A stretch of 64,000 nucleotides of DNA from Solenopsis invicta (lineage: Eukaryota; Arthropoda; Insecta; Hymenoptera; Formicidae): positions 23,651,497 to 23,715,496 of the forward strand of contig NC_052666.1 of assembly GCF_016802725.1 (NCBI RefSeq), in the 5' to 3' direction. The position numbers were made by a program, and so were the translations under genes. The notes below the pieces were generated by a model. The model saw nothing but the letters and a program-made list of their open reading frames with translations, ran no database searches and had not been told where the DNA came from. Below are positions 1 to 10,880 of this stretch, piece by piece. Each line of letters opens with the position of its first letter. The stretch's first letter is position 1.

Positions 1-1689
1 AGTTTTGTTAGCGTTTCAGTAGTAAGACAATTCTCTGGTCAGACTGTCCAGCCGCACTCGTGAAGTGGCGCCACGCGGCGAACGGGCGCCCAGACGAATA
101 CGGCATCTCAACCGCAATTGAAGAAACATCGAGTGGACTTTCCAATGGAAGAGAGAGTAACGCACCTCGATCATTCTTCTGCGGACGGAAAGTAAAAAGG
201 AGAGCAGAAAATCCCACGCGCCCACCCGGCGAATCACATAAGGCCCGGCTTACGTAAAACACCACGTGTGTGAACTCATTCCCCAAAAACTGGATTCATA
301 ATTATTCACATCAACGCCTTGCCGGAAGCACGAACCGAGAATAATATCTCACTGCGTGCGATTTCTTCTCCCCTGAAAATTTATTTCTGGAAATTTATCT
401 CAGTAACTCACCGTGACCAGAATTCTATGGAAAGAAAGGCTCGAACGAGGACAATTGTCGAGAGGTAAAAGGAAATAATAGCGGTATCCTTGTGAGAATA
501 ATTTTTTTTTACTATCTGCGTAATTAATACTTATTATCCTCATATGTGTGATATTCAGGATGCGATTACGATAGCGTTAGATGCATATTAAACGTTACAT
601 CGAACATTCTATTAATGTCGCATATAAATGAGAAAAAAATATAACTTGCGCCACGTAAACGTAAACGCGCGTGTTTGACAATGCTCGATAATGTACATAT
701 TTCAAAAGTGATGCTAATATGTTGCAACTGTTTGCCTATTAAACCGCGCGCATTTAACTTTGTGATCGTCTTGCGCGTTTTACTGGCAGAAAAGTGGCAA
801 CAACAAAAATTTCAAGCTGTTCTAAGAATAGCTATTCAAAGCCTCACGAACACGAATTGCGAAAAGATGAGAGTCAAACGCACATGGACGTTGACTTTCG
901 CGATCTCGTGTCTCAAAAAACTAAATTTATTCCGCATACGCACTTTCTTGATGAAACCGCTGGGAGCAAAAAAAATTTATTAGTGTGTGAATTGAAGGAT
1001 ACGAATAAAACTAGACTGAGGTGTCATTAAAAAAAACTGACTTGTGTCTCTCTCGCCACGTTTGCCAAGATTTTTTTCAATTAACAATAAAACTGCATGT
1101 ATATTCCGCGCGATAAATATGCATTACGATACAAGACGCGGCTAAATTTCATGTTTGATTAAACTCGGCTCGTGCAACCTGATTTTTTTTGCGGAACCAA
1201 GCAATTTATCCGCGATGGCCGAGCGCAGATTTCTAATTTTCACTCATCCTACAAGTCGGTAAAAACAACTTGTTCTCCAACTGGTTTGTTTGTCTAATCG
1301 GTCGATGAAATATGACAAAAAACACCTGAATAAATTAGAATATATGAAATAAAATGTGTCTCGTGGAATTGAATTTAAATCGACGTCACAGAACTGAAAT
1401 TATGCAGATTTCGTAAATAATGTCCGCCGCGAAGCTAAAAGTGCGCAGATGCGCATTTATTACTCGGCATTGTGCCATTATTGTTGCACCGGCAGACTGT
1501 ACGGCCGTGTAATTAACTTCAACAAATTATTTCCCTTCAAATGATTGTTTAATAATTCACGTCTACCTCGCAATTTCGTCTACCTTCGTCCCACGGAGAC
1601 TTCGCTTCCTCCTCGTAGGTAGCAATTCTTGATTCCTCTGACCCAAAAACCGCAAAATATACACACACCCGTGATCCTGTCGCAACGAT
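1..1689. other. Non-coding stretch, no gene supported
   Basis: The first 300 bases are richer in CpG than the AT-rich DNA that follows. The short open frames on both strands there overlap one another and show no recognisable protein motif or splice context. The remainder to about 1690 is AT-rich with short frames only. It could be intron or upstream DNA of a gene outside the window. Confidence 0.5.
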
Positions 1690-2350
1690 TCACCAGTGAC
1701 GCGCACCACTCGTGATGGCGTGTTACCTGCGATCGCTCCGGGTGCGCGATCAATCACACGCGTAATCGCGACCTTTGCCGCGAACGTCCTCTCGATCACA
1801 TCGATCTCGAAGCGAAGGTAGGCGTCGTGGGAGAAACTCCCGAAATGTGAAACGAAACGCGAGGCGGCCGTTGCTCGCGACGATGCGACGTGGCCGATCG
1901 ATCGGGACTTTGATACGCGGCTGCGACTATCCGGCGGAACGAAGGCGAGGAGCGGCCACGCGTACGCCGCCGTTCGCGAAGAAAGTTGCAACGGGGAAAT
2001 TGGCCGCACGAAACGAACGCGTCACCGCCGTGGCGACGCGAACGCGACGATGACGAGAAGTGGGCGAGCGAGGAGATTTCCGCGTCGCGTATGTTGTACG
2101 TCGTCGGTTGCGTGACACGCGCGCGCGCGCGCGCGCACGTCAGATCTGTCACGCGCGTTGACAGATCGACGATGGGATTGCTGGATCAATTGGCTCATCA
2201 ACCGGAAATGGACCTCGGCGCGCGGTGGGTCCCGAGGTCCGCGATAATTATCTGAGATTTCCATAGGATCTGTCACTCTCGTCGGCGGCTTGTACGAAAG
2301 ATTTCTTGGAATCTGTGACGAGGCGCGAGTATCGCTACTTTGGAAATACC
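1690..2350. other. CpG-rich patch, possible promoter or 5' exon region
   Basis: CpG dinucleotides and GC content rise sharply here compared with both flanks. Several overlapping frames are open on both strands simply because stop codons are rare in GC-rich DNA. A short plus-strand frame starting at about 2171 (MGLLDQLAHQPEMDLGAR) runs into a GT that could be a splice donor near 2223, but no continuing exon was found. The patch could be a promoter with a noncoding or first coding exon. This is inference from composition only. Confidence 0.35.
2117..2137. repeat. (GC)n dinucleotide microsatellite
   Basis: An uninterrupted alternating G/C run lies inside the CpG-rich patch. Such alternating purine-pyrimidine tracts can adopt Z-DNA, but nothing here shows that it does. 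Confidence 0.9.
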
Positions 2351-4048
2351 GAACGAGAGTGGGAATTTTGCAGACGTCTCGCTCGGGTGAAATGTAGAGA
2401 GGAAGAGAGAGAGGAAAAAGTAGGAGTTATGTAAAAATATTATGCTCTTAAAGAGCGCGCTTATTATCTTATTCTGCCAAGTGCTAATAAGATGATATAA
2501 CGAGCGAATTATAATAAGTATATTGTAATCACGTAACTGTCTTATTATGCAATTTTTTTACAATCGTTTCATATATATATAGCACTTTTAAATCATTTTC
2601 ACTTTAGGAAACATCTCTTTATAAATTTCTCATTCTTCCTTTGTTACGATGAGAAAAAGAGAAATTGAATTGATTATAAATTTTTTGACTTCATTAAATG
2701 TCTTCGGTTCCAATATTTATACACATATTTGATTTATGCTTGTACATACACTTCAAGTGCGTCAAATATTTGAAATATTTCAATTCTGGAATTTAATTTG
2801 ATACTTTATATACCGCAATAAAATACATTGAAAAGAGACGCGGTTAAAGCTTAACTCGATACTTTATATAGCGTAATAAAATACATTGAAAAGACACGCG
2901 TAAATGTGGTGGAATTTTACATTTAAATCACGATAAATTCTTTGGTTTTACGTAACTGCGGAGGCACGTGTTTGTTCGAGTCGTCCGTTCGTGCGTGCGT
3001 GCGTGGCGTGGCGTGTACGTTTGTTCACCCGCCGGTGACGCGACGACGACCGTTGTTCAATCCCGGTCGTGCAACCCGAATAAATATCGTTCTTTACTTT
3101 CTCCACGACTGGCTGTGCCTACGAAACTTCCTCTACCGAGCTGTCGCCAGCCGTATCGAGTGCATGCACTGAGAAATTTATTGTAATGGACGTGACGTGT
3201 CTTTCGTCCTCACAATCGTTACGAGTTAACGCGCGTGAGTAAAAGTCGATCGCATCTATCTCGCCGATGCATCTGCCTTCATTCTTCCGTCAGTTCCGAC
3301 TTTCTCAATAAAGAAACTCGATCGATTACTTATCTCTAGCGATTAATGACACAATAATGCAGCAATAATACGCGAGTTTTTGACGTAAGAGCGTAGATTA
3401 AATCTATTTTCGTTAAACACGAATACAATGTGGGGAGAGAGAGAGAGGGAGAGAGAGCTCATGTCGCACGTTTTGCTCCGGAAGTGTTCATTTCATAACT
3501 GCGTTTGAACAAGCGCATTAAGCGAGGTGAGAGTGCATGACGGAGATTCAATCTCGGTCATTTTCTACTTCGTGCAAAAAACATATACGTATACGGTCCG
3601 CAATAAAATAGATCTGCAGTTAATAGCGATAAAGAGATAATAATCAAAATGCGCAATGCATTTAACATAATAGACTGGTTTCGATCAGATTTAGATCATC
3701 GTGCTGTGATGAAAATCTACTGGATTTGCGCAATCTGTGCATTGGCAAGACGTATTACCTACTGTTTCGTAACAAAGGCGATAATTTTAACATATATCCA
3801 ATACCCAGGCTTTCGTATGTTATCGTGAAGGTAATATAGTTCTGCTAATAGATATAGTATCAAAATAACATTACCGAGTTAAAAAAATGCTGTTGGTTGT
3901 GAGATATAGGGATTCATCATTTAATCGTCGTGGCATCAAAGCAAGAGGTAAAACGATAATTTGAGAGAATATAATGATTGTAGCAATTTTCTAACAAGAC
4001 ACCATAATAAAAAGGAAAAAGAACTTTTTGCTCTATACAATATAATTT
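2351..4048. other. Intergenic, no gene supported
   Basis: AT-rich DNA with a CpG-richer patch at about 2940-3250 and a GA-rich simple repeat near 3434-3457. No frame shows a recognised domain or coherent splice sites. A short tandem duplication at 2801-2902 is listed separately. Confidence 0.5.
2801..2902. repeat. Two-copy tandem repeat, period 58 bp
   Basis: A block of about 44 bases beginning ATACTTTATATA and ending in ACGCG at 2801-2844 recurs at 2859-2902 with a few substitutions, separated by a short unique stretch. It is a direct duplication of unknown origin. Confidence 0.8.
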
Positions 4049-4054
4049 TTTATT
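4049..4054 (-). other. Candidate polyadenylation signal for the DCAF8-like gene
   Basis: The minus strand reads AATAAA here, about 285 bases downstream of the stop codon of the WD40 gene that ends at 4337. This is a plausible distance for a short 3' UTR. There are other A/T-rich possibilities nearby. Confidence 0.35.
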
Positions 4055-4336
4055 GTAATATCTTGGTTTCGATAAAAATTTTAACTTATAATAAACGACT
4101 CAGGATCCATTTAACACTACAAATACTTTGAAGCATTCGTAGTGCTAATAAATAGATCTCAAATCTGATTTGATTAGGAGACCAATTTTTTCATTACTTT
4201 TTATAAAAGATTAAATTTAAGAAAAGGAAAAAGATGACATTGTATAATTATGTAATAATAACGTATAATTATAACATGATATGATTGTATATGTAATTCT
4301 GTGTAAAGAATACTAAATATTAATATAATCGTAATT

Positions 4337-6798
4337 TCAGAAAGGTTGCCAGATTCCGATATGTCTATGCGAATGTTGCGTCGCAAGTACAGGCAAATGC
4401 GGATGCCCTTCCAAGCAATTTACCTATAATTAAATAAAAAAAAATAAAAAAACTTTTTACTCTCTCCTAAAAAAGGATTTGTTCATTAGATTTATAAAGT
4501 GGAAAACTCATTAGTCTTACATGTATGCCATTGCTTTTTATGTAGTTTACTAGAGTCCCCATATTCTTTTCCCAAATGAATATATTACCCGACTCGGATC
4601 CAGATACGACATATTCGCTTTTAGGTCCGAAGAACTTGACTCCTTCTTCTGCAATTAAGCGATAGACTACAATGTAACATGATCACGTATTAATAAATTG
4701 AATTTATTTAGGGCATTGCTTTCTGACATACTGGTAAATTTTTTAAAAGAGAATATGGAAAGTATTATAGGGTCGTTGCACCAGTCGCTGAACAGTCGCT
4801 AATGAAATAATAAGACTTCGAAATAATATAGTAGAATGCAACATTAATTGATAATGTTGAAATCTAATTTTTTTGGAGATTTTATTAAAATGTAATTTTT
4901 TATTTGAAAATGTAATTGTCCAAATTCTTATTTGTTCATTAACTGGTGCAGTGACCCTATTAGAGAAATTTTTAAAATAATTTTCCAGCACGTAAAAATA
5001 AAAAAAATATAAAAGAATTTTGTTATCAAATATTGTTGAATTATGTTTCTCTATTGTGCAACGTTCAAAAGAGATGAATCTTCTAAGAATTGAAAATTAA
5101 AAAACTTAAAGGCGAGGATAAAAAATGCAACATGATTTTATTTTACGTATGCCATACCACAGACGTTATTAAAATAGTTCTTATATTTATGAACTTCTCT
5201 AGTATTTGACGACTTCAATATATCGAATAGATATATGTTCTTCTTATATGTTGCGAGAATTTCCGTTCCATTGTAATTATAAAGGCAACAAGAGTATTCA
5301 TTGTATTCGTCCTAAAATATTTGTAAATATGTAAAATTAAACATGGGTAAAAAGAACAACTATATTACTTTATTGCTTTAAGAATTGTTAAACTAAGCAA
5401 TAAAATTGCGATACATGTAAATGCAACGTACCATATTATGTGGAAATAATTGAAGAACCGGCCTCACAACATTTCGACGATCGTACACCCGCACGTAATA
5501 GGTAACACCGCTGACGCAAAATTCATTACTGTTAAAAGGATTTGAATCTATATGGGTCAGAGGTACCGTTAATGGGCCTTCCTTTACTATAAATAACCTG
5601 TAAAAAAAGTATGTCTAATATAAAAAATCTATTACGCTAATAATTGATATTATAGATGTGCTGTAGGTTATAGGCACGAAAGATAAAGATACAAACATAT
5701 AATTTGAAATTTTTAATCAATATAACTTACTTATGTATTTCTTTCTGTCGAATATCGATGGAGAACACTTTTGCTCTCCGAGTAGCACAAAGAATCACAT
5801 GAGGCGTTTCATCATGAACCACAGTGAATCTGCTTCTTACATTAAACATCGTCAATCTCTCCAATACATTGCGCTTAACGTGAACTAAAAATATTTCTCC
5901 TCTAAAGTTAGAAAGAACCAAGGAGTTTGTGTCGAACCATTTGATCTAAAGACGTACAATTTACAAGAATTAATTATCAAAACAATGCAATACAACAGTA
6001 TTCAAAATAATTACTTCAGACTATTCCAATTACAGCGTTTTAATAAAAAATACTCACTCGAAATATATATTCGGCCTCGCCGCCTTTTACGCAAGTCAAA
6101 AGCGCTCTTTCCCTAGCAGTCCAATTCCAAATAAGAATTTTATTGTAAGAGGTATTTACTAATAAATTTCCTTTTTTATTGAAGTTTAACGAACGCACTT
6201 CATACATCTATAAATAATAGTTGAATGTCGATAAATATCAATAAGTAATAATACAAGAATAGCCTAATAATCAGTGCAATTTATGTATAAATACTACGTA
6301 TTTTAATATATTCAATATATTTATAAAATTTACCTCGTTATCAGTAAGATTATACTTAAGCTCGAGCTGCCGTACTCCTTGTAAGGAACCAAAGAACCTT
6401 CTTTGAGGTAATAGATTTCTACCTAATTGGCAATTTATCACTTCAGAAAGAATATTCCATTTACTTCTAGGTACTTCCAATTCTATTCTGTGAGTTTCTG
6501 AACTTCTATTCGATAATCTGTTCTGAAGTAGCTCTCTTTTAGTATTGGCAGATGTAACATTTCCTAAAATTGTAATTATTATTTTTATGCATGTAGTTTA
6601 CATATAATTATACATATAAATATCATATACAATCATTTAATAATTAGTTTGTGTCTATTTTCAATAAAGCTTTTTAAGTACAATTAAAAATTTATAAACA
6701 AAGAAAGTATGTTATTGTTACCATTTCTGCATAACAAAATAATAATAATTACTTTTATCCATGATGGAATTCGTGTTATTTTGCATAATTCTCGACAT
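4337..6798 (-). CDS. Divergent DCAF8-like WD40-repeat protein (8 exons)
   Basis: Eight minus-strand coding exons join in frame: 6798-6753, 6563-6334, 6207-6058, 5945-5731, 5597-5432, 5311-5158, 4648-4521 and 4423-4337, all with GT-AG introns. The product is about 391 residues. It starts at MSRIMQNNTNS and stops with TGA after GIWQPF. Family-diagnostic segments are visible: QRRFFGSLQGVRQLEL before the propeller, ILIWNW, a first DxR box (SIDIRQ), a second (VYDRR), NGTEILATY, FFGPKSEYVVSGSESG with NIFIWEK, and a C-terminal VNCLEGHPHLPVLAT. DCAF8 proteins are substrate receptors of the CUL4-DDB1 ubiquitin ligase, and DxR boxes contact DDB1. The product is shorter than human DCAF8 (about 600 residues): the long acidic N-terminus and C-terminal extension are missing. 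Some usual GH dipeptides are replaced. All splice sites and frames are intact, so I read it as a functional, fast-evolving family member rather than a pseudogene. Substrate unknown. Confidence 0.85.
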
Positions 6799-7890
6799 GA
6801 TGTGATTATCAAATTTAATTGTGTTCGAGATGATTGAATTTTTCAAAGAATTTGATTTTTCGGTAGTCAAAAAAAGCGAGAAAACACGTAGCTCTTCTTT
6901 GATCTGTAATTAGAATGTAAATAGAAATTCGTAGAAAAGGAAAGCAGTACTTTTTGGCATGTTTATTAACAAAGAACGGATTCAGTTTTGATTGACGTAC
7001 ATAAGAAAGTGTTTGAAATATAGGTATGACATACGATGGTAATGTCAAAGTAACTCATTTCTAGGGGTTGATAAAGTAATTAATACAACTTATTTAAAAT
7101 AAAAAATATGCGTTTTAAATAAAAATTTTAAATATAAAATATTTTTTTATGATTTGAATGTACATAAAGTATTTTCACATTTTTAGCTATAACTATTATA
7201 TTATACATATGGTATATAAATATCTTCAATAGAATCTCTCATTGGCTTTAATTAAAATCAGACTCTCAAAATTCGCGCTCTTTTGGTCTTACGATAAGGC
7301 CATAGGAAAATAACCTTTCCAACGGTGCAGACAATGGTAAGTTATGTTAAACATAATAAACATCCGTCTTACGGTTGGATAGCTGTCTAAACATTGCATA
7401 GTTACATTTTCAACTTGAAAGTATTGCACACATTTTTAGTTACGCAACGTTAGTACTCAATTAGATCCCTTATTATCTTCAGCTTCAAAAGAAGAAAAAC
7501 TTTTTGACACAAAGTCATCTCGAGGAGTGGCAGATGTCAATGTATAATATTATCAGCATTATTGTTGTGTTTTTTTTGTCTTTAAGAAAAATATATTGCA
7601 TATGTAATTTGTTTTCTCTTTTGGTACTCATCGTAATTTAAAATAAGAATAAAAACAGCTTTTAACCCTTTCGAGTGCTACGAGTGCTCTCTTCACGCTT
7701 CCGCTGAACAAGATGCCATAGCAAAAGTGTATACATTGTGTTTGGATTTATGTCTTACTTGTACAAAAGTTACTTTGACGATGCTTTTTGGAAGAAAAAA
7801 AATTTTCGTTAAAAGAGGACATTTATATGTTGTATATGAATGGTATCTTACAGCATGGTCAATACAGCATTTTTATCTTTGGGTTGAAGA
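6799..7890. other. 5' flank of the DCAF8-like gene, no other gene
   Basis: AT-rich DNA upstream of the minus-strand start codon at 6798. It should hold the promoter and 5' UTR of that gene, but I see no unambiguous TATA box. No other coding frame is supported. Confidence 0.5.
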
Positions 7891-8160
7891 TTGATAAAAC
7901 CGTTAACGGGATTAGGCAGTCAAAAATAAAGCTCTTCTTTATGAGTTAATTGCAAAGAAATAAAAGCGCACACACATACATACACACACACGCGCGCGCG
8001 CGCGCGCGCGTACATGCGTGTATGTTTAATACATGTTAACAATAAATATTTGTGTAAAAGGGTAAATTTAGATGTGCTTTTATTTTTTTAGAATTGACTC
8101 ATAAAAAAGAGCTTTATTTTTAAGCGATTTGACTGTCTAATTCCCTTAAATCTCTTTGAT
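7891..8160. mobile_element. Inverted-repeat (MITE-like) element with a central CA/CG microsatellite
   Basis: The left arm (about 7891-7970) and right arm (about 8065-8160) are imperfect inverted copies. Both contain, in opposite orientation, the string AATAAAGCTCTT followed by TTTATGAGT and then AATAAAAGC. Between them lies a long CA, then CG, then TG-like repeat (7968-8020). No coding capacity is seen. The structure fits a non-autonomous hairpin transposon whose loop holds a microsatellite. Confidence 0.75.
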
Positions 8161-8473
8161 ACACTAGTTTTTGATTTTCGATTTTTGATAAAGAAAGCCT
8201 AATCCAATCGAAGTTAACCAGCAATAAAAGCTTATTTAAAATAAGTTTCAAGATAAACAGAGCAAAACAAACTCTGGGTTACAATGCAATTTACTTTTTT
8301 CGTATACGAACTCCTTTACATCAAATGCTTGCAGACGTTTCAATTTCTTAACGAAGTTATTCTCAGTGCGGAATAATGCGTAAATTTGAACGGTGTGTAC
8401 TAAAATTTGTTTCTTCAATTCTTTCTATGTCATGTTGGATTACTGCAGAAAAATGTTTTGATCTCATAAGATG

Positions 8474-8703
8474 CACTGTTAAAAATCGGCAGCAGAATTT
8501 AATATAATTAATATAATGTAACGATAGCAAATTTCAAGCAGGCACATTAAAAACATTTAATGTACCTTTAATGTATATTTAATGTTGTCAAAAGTGCACT
8601 AAAAGTGCATTGTTTTCATGCACACAATTTTCAGTTATAGATACATTAAATTTAATGTGTAATTTAAAAATATATTGAATTTCATGAAATTTTTAATAGT
8701 GTG
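8474..8703. mobile_element. MITE, copy 1 of a two-copy family
   Basis: The ends are inverted: CACTGTTAAAAAT at the left and ATTTTTAATAGTG at the right. The interior is rich in ACATTAAA/TTTAATGT motifs. A second copy at 26660-26880 shares the left end, the TTTTCATGCACA block, and the TTTAATGT followed by TTAAAAATA block in the same order. It is about 230 bp with no coding capacity. Confidence 0.75.
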
Positions 8704-8949
8704 TGTTGGCCGACTCGCACCCTAACAGATATTTACAACGATTGATTATAAAACTATGTAACCTGTCAAGTATTAAAGTAATCGGCATTAAGTGTTAAAA
8801 CTGTCAGACTAGTGTCAAGAGATTAAAATGAAGAAAATAGAACGAAAAAAAATAAAGTAAAAAAACAAATAATGAACGAATCCGATGAGTCAAATTATAA
8901 AATGTAAGAAATGAAATTATATAAAAATACCTTGTTCTGGACGAAATCT

Positions 8950-9105
8950 AGCTGGTTGACCACGGCAACAGTAAGATTACCAATTGGGATAAAAAGATGA
9001 TTGAGTTGAGAAAGAAGTCAAAATATTCGGACAGAAAAAGCAGAGAGGGGACCCCTATAAGAGTGGGGTAAAGGTTGAGGATGAGAAAGTACTGGTTCTG
9101 TAACT
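8950..9105 (+). repeat. PLE end repeat (pLTR-like), inverted copy at the 3' side
   Basis: Matches the reverse complement of 10737-10866 with scattered substitutions and small gaps. It lies beyond the endonuclease remnant of the minus-strand element. Confidence 0.75.
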
Positions 9106-9179
9106 GATCCATGTCGCTTTGCTTATTAAGTCGTTATCTCTTTATGTAAATTAATTCAGTCATTTTTATAAAGGATGGT

Positions 9180-10470
9180 TTGTTATTCAAAAATTTTGAT
9201 TCCTTTCCAATCGAATTCATAATTTGCATGTAACCTATGCTCTGATACAATTGAAGGAAATTTACATTTTTTATTAATGTCCGAAATATGCTCTTTAATT
9301 CTCGTGCTAAGTAATCTTTTCGTTTGGTCTATATAAGATATCTTTCAATCGCGACATAGGGCCCAAGGGCATCTTTGCCTGTCATTGTATATTATTTCAA
9401 CATATTCGGAATCGAAAAGACATGCGTTAAATTAATGTCTTTCGTAATTGGTGTTAGGCTTTCCGAAATCGATTTAATACATGAGACTGTGAAGGACTTG
9501 ATTTTTTTGCCGGAGTATCATCACTTACAACATCATTGGTCTCTTACATTTTTTCCACTGTGTCATGAGAAAGATGTTTTAATCTGTTCCTAAAGGTTAA
9601 GAAAATGACCTTTAGCGGGCATCCATTATTTAATAAAATTTCTATTGTTTTCTTGAGGTTTTTTTCATGAAACCGTGTCTGTAAGTTTAATCATCTTGTC
9701 AAGTAAATCTGTAACTACTCCTCTTTTGTGACACAGCGGATGGTTCGAATTAAAATTCAGATACTTTAGAACAAATAGGCTTCTTATAATAATTGAATAA
9801 AATCTCTCAGTTCTCACGATTACCATGACGTCCAGAAAACTAATGTGGTTGTTTTCTTTAATCTCCATAATAAATTAAAGGCGATTATGGAAAGAGTTAA
9901 ATGTAATTTTGATATATTGTCGAGCATGTTTGATGAGTTTGCCATATGTAAATGATAAAAATATCATTTACATATTTAAATAGAACTGAATATGGAAAAG
10001 GCATCCACTCCATCACATTAACTCCTTTCAACTCGTGGAGAACCAAGTCGGCTATAATCGGGGACAACGGAGAGCCCATCGAGGTGTCAAAAATCTGTTT
10101 ATAAAATTTCTTAATAAATGTGAGAAAATTTAAACGAATGGCAATTAAAAATTTGTCTTTTGGAATTGTGGTACTATTGCCAAGAGAGCTAATTCTATTG
10201 GCATATTAGTAAATTTACTATGTAATTACTACGTAATTACGAAACCACGTCTAACGATATTCGTGTATAATTAGCATCAAATGGTCTACCATTAAACTTG
10301 GTCAACCAAATGGTAACTGTTTTTTACGTGGCCGCTGAAAGTTAATACTACCCATAATAATCTTATGTAGAAAAACAGCCAGTTTATAAAAAGGCCTTAA
10401 TAGATGATATAAATATCCGAAGAGGATTATTAGATTTGTAGATTTTTGGTAACCTATAGGCCTTCGATAT
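9180..10470 (-). pseudogene. Penelope-type RT plus GIY-YIG endonuclease remnant
   Basis: Translating the minus strand piecewise gives PLE-specific motifs in the correct order, but split by stops and frameshifts. YRLPKIYKSNNPLRIFISSI (about 10458-10390) corresponds to the LPKIHK region of the RT. MGSPLSPIIADLVLHELK (10079 down) is followed by FKYVNDIF, where the family has YVDD, so one catalytic Asp is changed to Asn. Next comes YLNFNSNHPLCHKRGVV (within 9868-9665). Finally SYIDQTKRLLSTRIKEHISD (about 9343-9281) corresponds to the endonuclease region. Inactive: the frame is broken several times and the catalytic motif is altered. Confidence 0.85.
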
Positions 10471-10736
10471 AAACCCGTCAATAATTAACAATCTTCTATA
10501 AATATGATAATTGATGTAGCCTTTTTTTCGATCTCATTAGCAATAAATAAGTATCAGTCGGCAATCTTTTTGTAGGATTAACATCTGAAAGACTATAAGT
10601 TTTAACATCCGACAGAATAATTTTTAATTTTGACATGTATATATTTATTTTTAATGCCACATTATTCGAGATTTAATTGGCTTTGATGAATAAAATATTC
10701 GCATGGTCATTTATACCGAACGCATACTTTCCGATT

Positions 10737-10866
10737 CTCAACCAGTTACCCCACTCTTAAGGCTCTCCCTTTCCTTCTATCCGAAGATTTTGACTTCTTT
10801 CTCCTCTCGATCATCTTTTTATCTTTAACTTTCTATCGATTATCTTACTGTTGTAGTGGTCAATCA
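10737..10866 (-). repeat. PLE end repeat (pLTR-like), 5' side
   Basis: Reverse-complement partner of 8950-9105, positioned upstream of the RT remnant in the orientation of the element. Confidence 0.75.
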
Positions 10867-10880
10867 GTGTGACCCTGCTT

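Larger units (their letters stand above)
8950..10880 (-). mobile_element. Decayed Penelope-like element (PLE) with inverted end repeats
   Basis: The element reads on the minus strand and carries remnants of a Penelope-type reverse transcriptase followed by a GIY-YIG-like endonuclease region (see the pseudogene entry). Its two ends carry related sequences of about 130-155 bp in inverted orientation: 8950-9105 on the plus strand matches 10737-10866 on the minus strand. Both contain AAAAAGATGAT, then GAGAAAGAAGTCAAAAT, then AAGAGTGGGGTAA. PLEs are known for LTR-like end repeats in direct or inverted arrangement. At about 1.9 kb it is shorter than typical full elements, so it is 5'-truncated or internally deleted. 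Confidence 0.8.

Noticed and set aside
1563..2009. 148-codon minus-strand open frame
   Set aside because: It lies in CpG-rich DNA where frames on both strands stay open together. No domain, signal peptide or splice support, and composition is Arg/Ser-rich as expected of translated GC-rich noncoding DNA.
8881..8948. Possible hammerhead ribozyme next to the PLE end (CCGATGAGTC and GGACGAAATC)
   Set aside because: PLE end repeats can carry hammerhead motifs. Here box 1 reads CCGATGA rather than CTGATGA, the boxes are about 47 bases apart, and no good stem III or cleavage site is visible.
9375..9593. 72-codon plus-strand frame
   Set aside because: Antisense to the Penelope-like coding remnant, which shows family motifs on the minus strand.
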